A DNA stretch of 44,043 nucleotides from Candidatus Eiseniibacteriota bacterium (GTDB taxonomy: Bacteria > Eisenbacteria > RBG-16-71-46). The notes under the pieces were generated by a model. It worked only from the letters and a program-made list of their open reading frames with translations, searched no databases and was not told the origin of the DNA. Shown here piece after piece: positions 16,337 to 25,023 of the stretch. Position 1 is the first letter of the stretch. Each line of letters opens with the position of its first letter. The stretch lies in assembly GCA_016223045.1 (NCBI GenBank), contig JACRPT010000044.1:1-44043 (forward strand), read 5' to 3'. The position numbers were made by a program, and so were the translations under genes.

Positions 16337-17476
16337 ATGCGCATCGCGCTGCTCGGACCCCTGGCCCCGTGGCGCGGCGGGCTCGCGCAGTACCTCGGGC
16401 TGCTGGGCGGGGCGCTGGGGGGCCGCGCCGAGGTGCGCGCCGTCACCTTCACCCGCCAGTACCCCGGGCTGCTGTTCCCGGGGCGCTCGCAGCTCGACCC
16501 GGCCGCGGAGCGCCCGGGCTTCCCGGTCGAGCCGCTGCTCGATTCGATCGGGCCCGCGAGCTGGCGCCGCACCGCCGCCCACCTCGAGCGTTTCGCGCCC
16601 GGCGCGGTCGTCCTCAAGTGGTGGATGCCGTTCTTCGGGCCCGCGTTCGCCTCGGCGGTGGGGCCGCTGCGCCGGCGTGGCACGCGCGTGGTGCTGGTGT
16701 GCGACAATCTCGTCCCGCACGAGCGCCGTCCGCTGGACGGCGCCTTCACCCGCTGGATGCTGCGCAACTCGGACGGCTACCTGGTCATGTCGGAGAGCGT
16801 CGAGCGCGATCTCATGCGGCTCAAGCCCGGCGCGCCCTGCCGGCGCGTGCTGCATCCCCTCTACGCCCAGTTCGACCGCGGGCGCTGGACCCGCGAGAGC
16901 GCGCGCGCCAGGCTCGGGCTCGACGGCGAGGTCGCGGTGTTCTTCGGCTACGTGCGCCGCTACAAGGGGCTCGACACGCTGCTTGACGCGTGGCCCGCGG
17001 TGCGCGCGCGGCGAGCGGCCACGCTGGTGGTGGCGGGCGACTTCTACGAGGACCCGGCACCCTACCGCGCCCGGGCCGCCGCGGCGGGCGCGGGCGCGGT
17101 GCGGCTCATGGAGGGCTACCTGCCCGACGGCGACGTCGAGGCGCTGCTCCGGGCCGCCGACGTGGTGGTGCTGCCCTACCGCTCCGCCACGCAGAGCGGC
17201 GTCACCCACGTCGCCTACGCGCTTGGCGTGCCGGTCATCACCACGGACGTGGGCGGGCTGGCCGAGACCGTGAAGCCCGGCGAGACCGGGCTGGTGGTGC
17301 CGCCCGAGGACCCCGCGGCGCTGGCGGAGGCGATCGTGCGCTTCTTCGCCGAGGGGATGGGCCCGCGGCTGCGCGAAGGCGTGCGCGCGCTGCAGCGCGC
17401 GCATTCGTGGGAAGTGCTGGCCGATAGCACGGTGGAGCTGATCGACTCACTCGCCCCGGCGCGGGGGTGGCGGTGA
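16337..17476 (+). CDS. GT4-family glycosyltransferase
   Basis: 379 residues. The N-terminal domain starts MRIALLGPLAPWRGGLAQY, a glycine-rich loop. The C-terminal domain carries FFGYVRRYKGLDTLLDAWP, VVAGDFYED and DVVVLPYRSATQSGV with a late GGLAETV. The pattern resembles group 1 transferases of capsule and O-antigen loci. Eight bases separate it from the GHMP kinase stop. Its stop overlaps the next gene's GTG. Donor unknown. Confidence 0.88.
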   Translation: MRIALLGPLAPWRGGLAQYLGLLGGALGGRAEVRAVTFTRQYPGLLFPGRSQLDPAAERPGFPVEPLLDSIGPASWRRTAAHLERFAPGAVVLKWWMPFFGPAFASAVGPLRRRGTRVVLVCDNLVPHERRPLDGAFTRWMLRNSDGYLVMSESVERDLMRLKPGAPCRRVLHPLYAQFDRGRWTRESARARLGLDGEVAVFFGYVRRYKGLDTLLDAWPAVRARRAATLVVAGDFYEDPAPYRARAAAAGAGAVRLMEGYLPDGDVEALLRAADVVVLPYRSATQSGVTHVAYALGVPVITTDVGGLAETVKPGETGLVVPPEDPAALAEAIVRFFAEGMGPRLREGVRALQRAHSWEVLADSTVELIDSLAPARGWR

Positions 17477-19050
17477 GCGGCGCGCGCGCCGGCTCGACCG
17501 CGCGCACCGCGGGCGCCCTCGCGGTGGCGGCGTTCCTGCTTTACGCCCTCAGCGGCGGCGGGCGCATCGTCGGCAGCGACGAGGTCACGATGTTCGAGCT
17601 GTCGCGCGCCCTCGCGCACGGCGGGATCGCGGTCCCGGTGGGCGCCACGCTGGACGGCCCCGACGGTCGGCACTACACCAAGAACGCCGCCGGCCAGGCG
17701 GTCCTGGCCCTGCCCCTGGTGGCTGCGAGCGAGGCCGCGGCCCGCGCCGCGCACCTGCCCGCGCCGCGCGCCACGCTGGCCGCGCGCTTCGGCGCCTCGT
17801 TCTTCAACGCCGTGCTCACCGCGCTGCTGCTCGCGGTGTTCTACGCCGCGGCGCGCGGGCTCGGCGTGGGTGCGCGCTCCGCCCTCGCGGCGGCCGCGCT
17901 GCTCGGGCTCACCACGCCGGTGTGGGCCTACGCCAAGAGCTTCATGGCCGAGCCGCTCGAATCGCTCGGGCTCCTGCTCGCGCTCCTGGGCGCGGCGCGC
18001 GCGGGAGCCGGGGAGGAACGCGCGCTCCCGGGCGAGCGCCGCTGGTCGTGGCTCGCCGCGCTCGGCGCCTTCCTCGCGTTCGAGGCCAAGCCCAGCATGC
18101 TGCCGTTCGCGCTGCTGTGCCTGCTGCCGCTCGGCATCCGCCGGCCGCGGCGCTGGCTCACCCCGCTCGCCGGCGTGGCGCTCGCGGCGGCCGGGCACCT
18201 GGCCTACGACTACCTGCGCTTCGGCACGCCGCTGGAGACCGGCTACGGCGCGCAGGCGACCCCGGCGGGCTTCACCACGCCGCTGCTGGTCGGGCTCTAC
18301 GGCCTGCTGCTCTCGAGCGGCAAGGGCGTGGTGTGGTTCGCGCCGGCGCTGCTGCTCGTGCCGTGGGGCCTGGCCGAGATGCTGCGCCCGCGCGCCCACC
18401 GCGACGCGCCGCGCCACGGCGGCGCGGTGGCGCGCGTGGGGTGGACGGTGCTGTGGCTGTGGATCGCGGGGCTCCCGCTCTATGCGGGCTTCCAGCACTG
18501 GGCGGGCGACGGGTCGTTCGGCCCGCGCTACCTGGTGCCGCTCCTGCCGCCCGCGTTCCTGGCCGTGGCGTTCGCGCTCGCCGGCGCCTCGCGGGCGCGC
18601 CGGCGCATGGCCTGGATCCTCGGCCTGGCCGGGCTGCTCGTGACCCTGGGCGGGGTCTCGATCTACTTCGGCGCGCAGATGCGCGAGGCCGGCGACTACC
18701 CGTACGCGCGCCCGCTCGACGACCCGCACTTCATGGAAGCCAGCCACTTCAACCCGCGCTTCAGCCCGATCGCCGGCCACTGGCGCATGCTCGCGCGCAA
18801 CGCGGGCGAGCACCTGCGGGGTGAACTGCCGCGCCTCGGCGCGGCGGGGACTCCCGACCCGCGGCTGGGCGTGAGCGCCGCCGACCAGTCGCAGCTCCTC
18901 CACGCGCTCGACTTCTGGTGGCTCTACGCGCTCTACGCCGGCACGCCGCGCGCTCCGGTGCTGGGCGGGGCGCTGCTGCTGGCGTTGCTCCTCGCCGTCG
19001 CCCTGGCGCGGCTGCGCGGCGCCTTCCTCGCCGAGGCGCGCACCGGATGA
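17473..19050 (+). CDS. Polytopic GT-C/GT39-like membrane protein
   Basis: 525 residues from GTG 17473, which overlaps the upstream stop; GTG 17467 would add two residues. About ten to twelve membrane helices. The first periplasmic loop reads GSDEVTMFELSRAL...GRHYTKNAAGQAV, the acidic D-E loop expected of polyprenyl-phosphate-sugar-dependent transferases. Later loops contain YGAQATPAGF and GDGSFGPRYLVPLLP, also seen in bacterial GT-C proteins. Probably adds a sugar from a lipid carrier on the periplasmic face. Specific activity not assignable. Confidence 0.8.
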   Translation: MSGARAGSTARTAGALAVAAFLLYALSGGGRIVGSDEVTMFELSRALAHGGIAVPVGATLDGPDGRHYTKNAAGQAVLALPLVAASEAAARAAHLPAPRATLAARFGASFFNAVLTALLLAVFYAAARGLGVGARSALAAAALLGLTTPVWAYAKSFMAEPLESLGLLLALLGAARAGAGEERALPGERRWSWLAALGAFLAFEAKPSMLPFALLCLLPLGIRRPRRWLTPLAGVALAAAGHLAYDYLRFGTPLETGYGAQATPAGFTTPLLVGLYGLLLSSGKGVVWFAPALLLVPWGLAEMLRPRAHRDAPRHGGAVARVGWTVLWLWIAGLPLYAGFQHWAGDGSFGPRYLVPLLPPAFLAVAFALAGASRARRRMAWILGLAGLLVTLGGVSIYFGAQMREAGDYPYARPLDDPHFMEASHFNPRFSPIAGHWRMLARNAGEHLRGELPRLGAAGTPDPRLGVSAADQSQLLHALDFWWLYALYAGTPRAPVLGGALLLALLLAVALARLRGAFLAEARTG

Positions 19051-19955
19051 AGACGCTCGCGGTCGTGGTGCTCAACTGGAACGGCCTCGAGGACACGCGC
19101 GCCCTGCTCTCTTCGCTCGAGCGCTGCCGCGCGCCGCAGGGCTGGGGCGTGCGCGTGATGGTCGTGGACAACGGCTCGACCGACGGCTCGGCGGAGACGC
19201 TGTCGCGCGAGTTCCCCGCGATCGAGCTGGTGGCGCTCCGTGAGAACCGGCGCTTCGCCGGCGGCAACAACGAGGGCCTGCGCCGCGCGCTCGTGGCCGG
19301 CGCCGACGCGGTGATGCTGCTCAACAACGACACCGAGGCCGACCCCGCACTGCTCGAGCGCCTGCTGCTCGCGCTCGAAGAGGACCCGGCCGCCGGTGCG
19401 GCGGCGCCGCTCATCCTCTACCAGGACCCGCTCGACGTGATCTGGTACGCGGGCGGGCGCTGCGTGCCGTGGCTGGGCCTCGCGGCGCACCGCGGACTCA
19501 GGCGCTACGATCGCGGCCAGTACCGCCGGGTCGAAGCCACCGGCTACCTCACCGGCTGCTGCCTGGTCGCCACGCGCGCGGCGTGGGAGAAGGTGGGTTT
19601 GCTGGACGAGGGCTACTTCATCTACGCCGAGGATGCCGACTGGTCGCTGCGCGCGCGCGCCGCGGGATTCCGCCTGCTGTTCGTGCCCACCGCGAGGCTC
19701 TGGCACAAGGTCTCGGCCAGCTCGGGGGCGCAGAGCCCGTGGAAGATCTACCAGCGCCTGCGCGCCAATCTGCGTTTGTTCGCGCGTCATGCGCGCGGGC
19801 CGGCGCGCCTGACGTGGCTGCCGGCGTTCCTGGCGCAGCAGGTGGCGCTCGCGGTGTGGCTGCTGGCGCGCGGGCGGGCCGCGGCGGCGGCGGCGGTACC
19901 GCTCTCTCTCGTGGATGCGCTCCTCGGAAGGTCTCCAGCGGAGGTGAAGCCATGA
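19047..19955 (+). CDS. GT2-family glycosyltransferase (rhamnosyltransferase-like)
   Basis: 302 residues. GT-A fold with VVVLNWNGLEDT at the N-terminus, VVDNGSTDGS (39-48), LLNNDTEAD near 92 as the DxD-type metal site, and EDADWSLRARAAG as the catalytic base region. This is the WcaA/RfbF layout found in rhamnosyl- and galactofuranosyl-type transferases. A hydrophobic C-terminal segment (AFLAQQVALAVWLLA) may bind the membrane. ATGA overlap with the upstream gene; the stop overlaps the ATG-ATG of the next one. Confidence 0.88.
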   Translation: MKTLAVVVLNWNGLEDTRALLSSLERCRAPQGWGVRVMVVDNGSTDGSAETLSREFPAIELVALRENRRFAGGNNEGLRRALVAGADAVMLLNNDTEADPALLERLLLALEEDPAAGAAAPLILYQDPLDVIWYAGGRCVPWLGLAAHRGLRRYDRGQYRRVEATGYLTGCCLVATRAAWEKVGLLDEGYFIYAEDADWSLRARAAGFRLLFVPTARLWHKVSASSGAQSPWKIYQRLRANLRLFARHARGPARLTWLPAFLAQQVALAVWLLARGRAAAAAAVPLSLVDALLGRSPAEVKP

Positions 19956-20587
19956 TGAAGCGGAAGGGGCTCTTCGCTCTTGCGGGCCTGATCACGGCGT
20001 TGGGCGGTGTTCCGCCGGCGCTCGCGACCGTCGGCGGCCCGGAGCTGGTCGAGGTGCTGGGGTGGAGCCCGGACCAGCACCGGGTCTACGTCCACGTGAT
20101 CTCCACCTGGGCGAACGATTCGTTCGGCGACGTGGTCTACTTCGCGCTCGACGGCCCCGAACCCGAACGGGCGGCCACGTGGAGCCGGGCGCCGCGCGGA
20201 GAGGGCACGGCGCGCGACAGCACGCTCGTCGCACAGCTCGCGGCGCTGCGGCGGACGCTCGAGCCGATGGTGCCCATGCCAGCAGCATCGCTGCCGTTCG
20301 TCGCACGCGCGGCGCGGAGGGACACGGTTCGCGACCGCTACGGGGAGTATGTCCGCTACACGACCCGCGCCCGCTTCGACCGGGAGACCGAGTTCGAGGT
20401 CACCGCGTGGTTCCGACCCGAGGTGGTGCTGAAGGACGCCTACGCGGTTCCTGGCCGCTCGGAGCGTCTGCTCGTGCTCGCCTTCTTCGGAGACCGCTCC
20501 GAGGGCGGCTACGAGACCCAGGTTCCGGTGATGATCGCCAGGCGGGGAGTCCCGCTGCGTCAGGTCCGCTGGGGACCGGCGGAATGA
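19952..20587 (+). CDS. Hypothetical secreted protein
   Basis: 211 residues, not recognised. Residues 1-27 are a signal peptide: MMKRKG, a hydrophobic core and a PALA-T cleavage region. The mature protein is mixed alpha/beta with no Cys in the mature chain and no repeats or membrane span. It has clusters of charged and aromatic residues (RDRYGEYVRYTTRARFDRETEFEVTAW, split here only for reading), suggesting a compact beta-rich periplasmic domain. It is coupled by 4-nt overlaps to a glycosyltransferase before it and a methyltransferase after it. Its third-codon GC is slightly lower than its neighbours' by eye. Confidence 0.75.
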   Translation: MMKRKGLFALAGLITALGGVPPALATVGGPELVEVLGWSPDQHRVYVHVISTWANDSFGDVVYFALDGPEPERAATWSRAPRGEGTARDSTLVAQLAALRRTLEPMVPMPAASLPFVARAARRDTVRDRYGEYVRYTTRARFDRETEFEVTAWFRPEVVLKDAYAVPGRSERLLVLAFFGDRSEGGYETQVPVMIARRGVPLRQVRWGPAE

Positions 20588-21426
20588 CGGCGACGTGGAT
20601 CTCGAAGCCCGTCCGCACCCCCGGCGAGCCGCCGCTGTTCCTGCGCGAGCTGGTCGCGGCGGCGCCCGCCGGCGCGCGCGTGCTGGACGCGGGCTGCGGT
20701 CCCGGCTCGTGGCCCTACGGCGAGCGCGCCGGTATCACGATCGCGAGCTTCGACATCAAGTACCCGCCCGGCCCGCCCGCGCCGGCGCGGCACGTCGCGG
20801 TCTTCCGCGCCGACCTGGCGCGGCTGCCGCTGCGCTCCGAGAGCTTCGACCTCACGGTCTGCCACTACGTGCTGGAGCACGTGACAGAGCTCGCCCCATG
20901 CTGCGACGAGCTGGCGCGGGTGACCAGGCCCGGCGGCACGCTCTACCTGGCGGTGCCGCGCGCGGCCTCGTTCGACGACCGGCTCTACCGCTTCGCGGGC
21001 TGGTTCGCAAAGACCGCGCTGCTCAAGTTCCGCAAGCGCCTCGAGCACCGGCAGCGCTTCGACCTCGAGAAGCTGCTCGGCCTCTTCGCGTCGCGCGGGC
21101 TGGAGCCGCTGGCGCTGGCGCGCGTTCCGGCGGGGTTCTCGTGGATGAACGACCCGCGCACGAAGCGGCTGCAGGGCCCGTTCACCGGCGCGCTGGCACG
21201 GCTCCACCGTGTGACCGGTCTCGACCTGGCGAAGGAGGCGAACTTCGTCATGACGTTCCGCAGGACCGGCGCGCGGGACGTGCGGCGGATCCCGTGCGAG
21301 CGCCGCGTCACGCACGTGTGCCGCGAGTGCGGCGAGCACGCGGTGCTGGCCCCGCCCGCGCCGCTGCCGGCGTCCTGGGAGTGCCCGTGGTGCGGGAAGC
21401 CGAACCCGCTCGGGCGGCCACGGTGA
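20584..21426 (+). CDS. SAM-dependent methyltransferase with C-terminal zinc ribbon
   Basis: 280 residues. Methyltransf_11-like: motif I VLDAGCGPGSWPYG near 42, FDIKYPPG at the ribose-binding acidic position, RADLARLPL, and HYVLEHV as motif IV. After residue 230 comes an added module with C246xxC249 (CREC) and C267xxC270 (CPWC), a four-cysteine zinc-ribbon-like pair about 17 residues apart. This is unusual for a glycan-locus methyltransferase. It may mediate binding to a partner or nucleic acid, but no role is proven. ATGA overlap with the hypothetical secreted protein. Confidence 0.87.
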   Translation: MTATWISKPVRTPGEPPLFLRELVAAAPAGARVLDAGCGPGSWPYGERAGITIASFDIKYPPGPPAPARHVAVFRADLARLPLRSESFDLTVCHYVLEHVTELAPCCDELARVTRPGGTLYLAVPRAASFDDRLYRFAGWFAKTALLKFRKRLEHRQRFDLEKLLGLFASRGLEPLALARVPAGFSWMNDPRTKRLQGPFTGALARLHRVTGLDLAKEANFVMTFRRTGARDVRRIPCERRVTHVCRECGEHAVLAPPAPLPASWECPWCGKPNPLGRPR

Positions 21427-21432
21427 GCGCGC

Positions 21433-22875
21433 ATGCGTGAGGCGCTGAAGAAGCTCACCGGCGAATCGGTGATCTACGGGCTCGGGCAGGTGAGCGGGCG
21501 CGCGGTCCAGCTGCTGCTGGTGCCGGTGCTGACCGCGGTGCTGAGGCAGCAGGAGTACGGCGTCTCCGAGCTGGTGCTCGCGTACCTGCAGACCGCGGTG
21601 CTGGTGCTGGTGTTCGGCATGGACGGAGCGCTCGCGCGGTTCTTCTACCAGGAGCCCGACCGCGCGGCGCGCGTGCGCATGGTGTCGAGCTCGCTGGGAT
21701 TCCGGCTGGTGACCGGCGGGGCGGTCGCGGCGCTGCTCGCGCTCGCTGCGACCCCGCTCTCGCACCTGCTGGTGGGCTCGGACGCCTACCGCAAGTACGT
21801 GCTGCTCGGCGCGGCGACGCTGCCGCTCACGCTGGTCGTGCTGTTCGGGAACGACGTGCTGCGCGTCACCTTCCAGCCGTGGAAGTTCATCGCCCTGAAC
21901 ATCACGCAGACCGTGGCGACCGCGGGTGTGACGCTGTGGCTGGTCCTCGAGCGGCACCTCGGGGTGGCCGGCGTGCTTTACGGGCGGCTGGCCGGCGACG
22001 CGCTCTCCGCGCTGGTGGCGCTGGTGCTGGTGCGCCACGCGCTGGCGCCGCGCTTCAGCCGCGCGGCGCTCGCGCGCATGCTGCGCTACGGCGCGCCGCT
22101 GGTGCCGGTGGCGTTCGCCTACGGCGCCATCGCCTCGGTGGACCGCTTCCTGCTCCAGCGCACGCGCAGCCTCGAGGAGGTGGCGGTCTACGGCGTGGCG
22201 GCCAAGTTCTTCGCGGTCGTGAGCATGGGCGTGGCGGCGTTCCAGCTCGCCTACGGTCCGTTTGCCTTCGCGCGCGCGCAGGCGCCCGACGCGCGCCGGC
22301 TCTACGCGCGCGTGCTGGCCGCCTTCGTCGCCGCGGCCAGCCTGGGCGCGATGGCGGTGGGGCTGTTCGCGCCCGAGGCGCTGGCGGCGCTGGTGCGCGC
22401 GGACTATGCGGGCGCCGCGCGGCCGGCGGCGTGGCTGGTCTTTGCGGCGGTCGCGCAGGGCGCCTACACTGTCGTCTCCGTCGGCATCGGGCTCGCGCTG
22501 CGCACGCCGCTGCTGGGCTGGAGCGCGGGCGGCGCGGCGGCCGTGGCGGTGGCGGCGAACCTGGTGCTCACGCCGCGCTTCGGCCCCGACGGGGCCGGCG
22601 TGGCCACCACGCTCGGCTACATCGCCTCGGCGGTCCTCGCGTACCGCGTCGCGCAGGCGGTGTACCCGGTGCCCTACCGCGGGCTGCGCGCGGCGGCGCT
22701 GTTCGCCCTGGCGCTCGCGCTCACGCTCGCGGGGCAGGCGCTGGCGCCCGCGGGGAACGCCGGCCTGGCGGTGAAGCTCGGCGCCCTGCTGCTGTTCGCG
22801 GCCGTGGTGTGGCGGCTGGCGCCGTGGACGGAGCGGGGCGCGGTCGCACGGGCCGCGGCGGGAACGCCGGCCTGA
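21433..22875 (+). CDS. Wzx-like polysaccharide/lipid-linked oligosaccharide flippase
   Basis: 480 residues and about 13-14 membrane helices. The N-terminus LTGESVIYGLGQVSGRAVQLLLVPVLT is the usual first-helix motif of MOP/MATE-superfamily Wzx proteins (Polysacc_synt). LRQQEYGVSELV and the repeat in the second half (RMLRYGAPLVPVAFAYG) are also typical. It would move an undecaprenyl-linked unit made by the cytoplasmic transferases to the periplasm. ATG 21433 is seven bases after the methyltransferase stop. It is the only Wzx-class flippase in the window. Confidence 0.9.
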   Translation: MREALKKLTGESVIYGLGQVSGRAVQLLLVPVLTAVLRQQEYGVSELVLAYLQTAVLVLVFGMDGALARFFYQEPDRAARVRMVSSSLGFRLVTGGAVAALLALAATPLSHLLVGSDAYRKYVLLGAATLPLTLVVLFGNDVLRVTFQPWKFIALNITQTVATAGVTLWLVLERHLGVAGVLYGRLAGDALSALVALVLVRHALAPRFSRAALARMLRYGAPLVPVAFAYGAIASVDRFLLQRTRSLEEVAVYGVAAKFFAVVSMGVAAFQLAYGPFAFARAQAPDARRLYARVLAAFVAAASLGAMAVGLFAPEALAALVRADYAGAARPAAWLVFAAVAQGAYTVVSVGIGLALRTPLLGWSAGGAAAVAVAANLVLTPRFGPDGAGVATTLGYIASAVLAYRVAQAVYPVPYRGLRAAALFALALALTLAGQALAPAGNAGLAVKLGALLLFAAVVWRLAPWTERGAVARAAAGTPA

Positions 22876-22902
22876 CCGGCGCGCGTACGGAGGCGACGCA
22901 CC

Positions 22903-25017
22903 ATGTGCGGGATCGCTGGAGTCTACGAGCGTGAGGCCGGCGCCGACCTGGGGCGGCTCCACGTCATGTCGCGGCTGCTGCGGCACCGCGGCCCCGACGA
23001 CGAGGGGATCGTGCTGCTCGATCCCCGCGACGGGCGGGCGCTCACCCTGGGCGGCGCCGACACCCCGGAGGACGTGTACGCGAGCACGCTCCCGTACGCG
23101 CCGGGGCGCCGGGGACGGGTCGGGCCGGGCGCGGCGCCCGGGCCCGATCCTGAGGGCGGGCGCCCCGGCGCGGGTCCGGACGCGCGCTTCGCGGTCGGGC
23201 TGATGCATCGCCGGCTCTCGATCGTGGACCTGAGCCCCGCCGGCCACCAGCCGATGTGCGATGCGGGCGGGCGGCTGTGGATCACGTACAACGGCGAGGT
23301 CTACAACTTCGTCGAGCTGCGCGCGGAGCTCGAGTCGGCGGGCGAGCGCTTCGTCAGCACCAGCGACACCGAGGTCATCCTCGCCGCGTACCGCCGCTGG
23401 GGGCGCGCGTGCCTCGCGCGCCTGAACGGGATGTTCGCCTTCGCGCTGTGGGACGCCGACCGCCGCGAGCTGTTCTGCGCGCGCGACCGCTTCGGCGTCA
23501 AGCCGTTCTACTACCAGTGGGACGGCCGCTCGTTCGCCTTCGGCTCCGAGCCCGAGGCGCTGGTGCTCACCCAGAAGCGCCGGATCGTGCCGCGCCTCGA
23601 GGCGATCCGCGACCTGGTCGCGCTCGACTGGGTGGACCACGAGAGGCACACCTTCTTCGAGGGGCTCATGAGCCTGCCGCCCGCGCACTTCCTGGTGGTG
23701 GGGGAGGAGGGCCTCGTGGTCCAGCGCTGGTGGGAGCTCCGGCCGGGCCGGCTGGCGGGCGGCCCGGAGGAGCGCGCCCGCGCCTTCGAGCAGCTCTTCA
23801 CCGACGCGGTGGGCCTGCGCCTGCGCGCCGACGTCGAGGTGGGCTCGTGTCTCTCGGGCGGGCTCGACTCGAGTGCCGTCGTCACCACCGCCGCCGCGCT
23901 CGCGCCGCGCGCGCTCCACGCCTTCACCTGCGCCTACGACGAGGGCGCGCCGTGGGACGAGCGGCGCTACGTGCAGGCCGTGGTCGAGGCCACCGGCGCC
24001 CGGGCGCACCTCGCGGTGCCGGACGGCGGCGACTTCTGGGAGACCTTCGACCGGCTCACGGTGCGCCAGAGCGAGCCCACCGCCGGGCCGGGCCTGTACT
24101 CGCAGTGGAAGGTGATGGAGCTGGCGCACGGCGCGGGGCTCAAGGTGCTGCTCGACGGCCAGGGCGGCGACGAGACGCTGGCCGGCTACTTCCGCTACCT
24201 GCCGGTGCGGCTGCGCGACCTGCTCGCCGGCGGCGACCCCGGCGCTTTCCTCCGCCTGTGGGGCCCGGTGGTGCGGCGCCTCGGCGCCGGCACCACGCTG
24301 GCGCTCACGCTCGAGCCCTGGCTGCCGCGGGCCCTGGTGGCGCCGCTCCGGCGCCGCTTCGGGCAGGGCAAGGACCGGGTCCTCGCGCCGGCGCTGCGCG
24401 CCCTCGCGCGCCCCGACCTGCCGAAGCCGCCGCGGGGCTTCCCGAGCGGTCTCTCGCGCCAGCTCGCGTTCGACACGCTGCAGCGGCTGCTGCCCTCGCT
24501 GCTGCGCTACGAGGACCGCAACAGCATGGCGTTCTCGATCGAGACCCGGCTGCCCTTCCTCGACTACCGGCTGGTCGAGCTGGCGTTCTCGCTGCCCGAC
24601 ACCGACCGGCTCGAGGGCGCCACCACCAAGGCGATCCTGCGCCGCGCGCTCGGCGGGCGGATCCCGCGGCCGGTGCTCGAGCGGCGCGACAAGATGGGCT
24701 TCGAGACCCCGACCGACCTGTGGCTGCGCGGCCGCTACGCCGGGGAGGTGCGGCGGCGGCTGCTGGGGTGGAGCCCGCTCCACGAGTGGCTCGATCCGGC
24801 GCGGCTCGCGGGGGAGCTCGAAGACTACCTCTGCGGCCGGCGCGCCATCGGGCTGCAGGTGTGGCGCTGGCTCTCGCTCGAGTCGTGGGCGCGGCGCTAC
24901 GTCGCCACCGACCCGCGCGTCGGCGAGCGCCCGCCCGAGCGGATCCTGCATGCCGGGCGGCACCGGTCGTACGTCGAGCAGGTGCGCGGCCTGGCGGACG
25001 CCGGCCGCGGATCCTGA
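22903..25017 (+). CDS. AsnB-type glutamine-dependent amidotransferase
   Basis: 704 residues. The N-terminal class II glutaminase domain has nucleophile C2 (MCGIAGVYE), HRGPDDEG (28-35) and YNGEVYNF. The synthetase domain has the ATP pyrophosphatase loop SGGLDSS (318-324), LDGQGGDETLAGY, and RNSMAFSIETRLPFLD. Between 36 and 101 lies an insert of roughly 45 extra residues, rich in Gly and Pro, compared with E. coli AsnB. AsnB homologues in glycan clusters often amidate sugar acids instead of making asparagine; both remain possible. The ATG is preceded by GGAGGC. A 27-base gap separates it from the flippase. Confidence 0.92.
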   Translation: MCGIAGVYEREAGADLGRLHVMSRLLRHRGPDDEGIVLLDPRDGRALTLGGADTPEDVYASTLPYAPGRRGRVGPGAAPGPDPEGGRPGAGPDARFAVGLMHRRLSIVDLSPAGHQPMCDAGGRLWITYNGEVYNFVELRAELESAGERFVSTSDTEVILAAYRRWGRACLARLNGMFAFALWDADRRELFCARDRFGVKPFYYQWDGRSFAFGSEPEALVLTQKRRIVPRLEAIRDLVALDWVDHERHTFFEGLMSLPPAHFLVVGEEGLVVQRWWELRPGRLAGGPEERARAFEQLFTDAVGLRLRADVEVGSCLSGGLDSSAVVTTAAALAPRALHAFTCAYDEGAPWDERRYVQAVVEATGARAHLAVPDGGDFWETFDRLTVRQSEPTAGPGLYSQWKVMELAHGAGLKVLLDGQGGDETLAGYFRYLPVRLRDLLAGGDPGAFLRLWGPVVRRLGAGTTLALTLEPWLPRALVAPLRRRFGQGKDRVLAPALRALARPDLPKPPRGFPSGLSRQLAFDTLQRLLPSLLRYEDRNSMAFSIETRLPFLDYRLVELAFSLPDTDRLEGATTKAILRRALGGRIPRPVLERRDKMGFETPTDLWLRGRYAGEVRRRLLGWSPLHEWLDPARLAGELEDYLCGRRAIGLQVWRWLSLESWARRYVATDPRVGERPPERILHAGRHRSYVEQVRGLADAGRGS

Positions 25018-25023
25018 GGCCGC

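Noticed and set aside
20560-24963. Minus-strand open frame of 1467 codons
   Set aside because: It lies opposite four well-supported + genes, its product is rich in Arg, Ala, Glu and His with no motif, and it arises from high GC at third positions.
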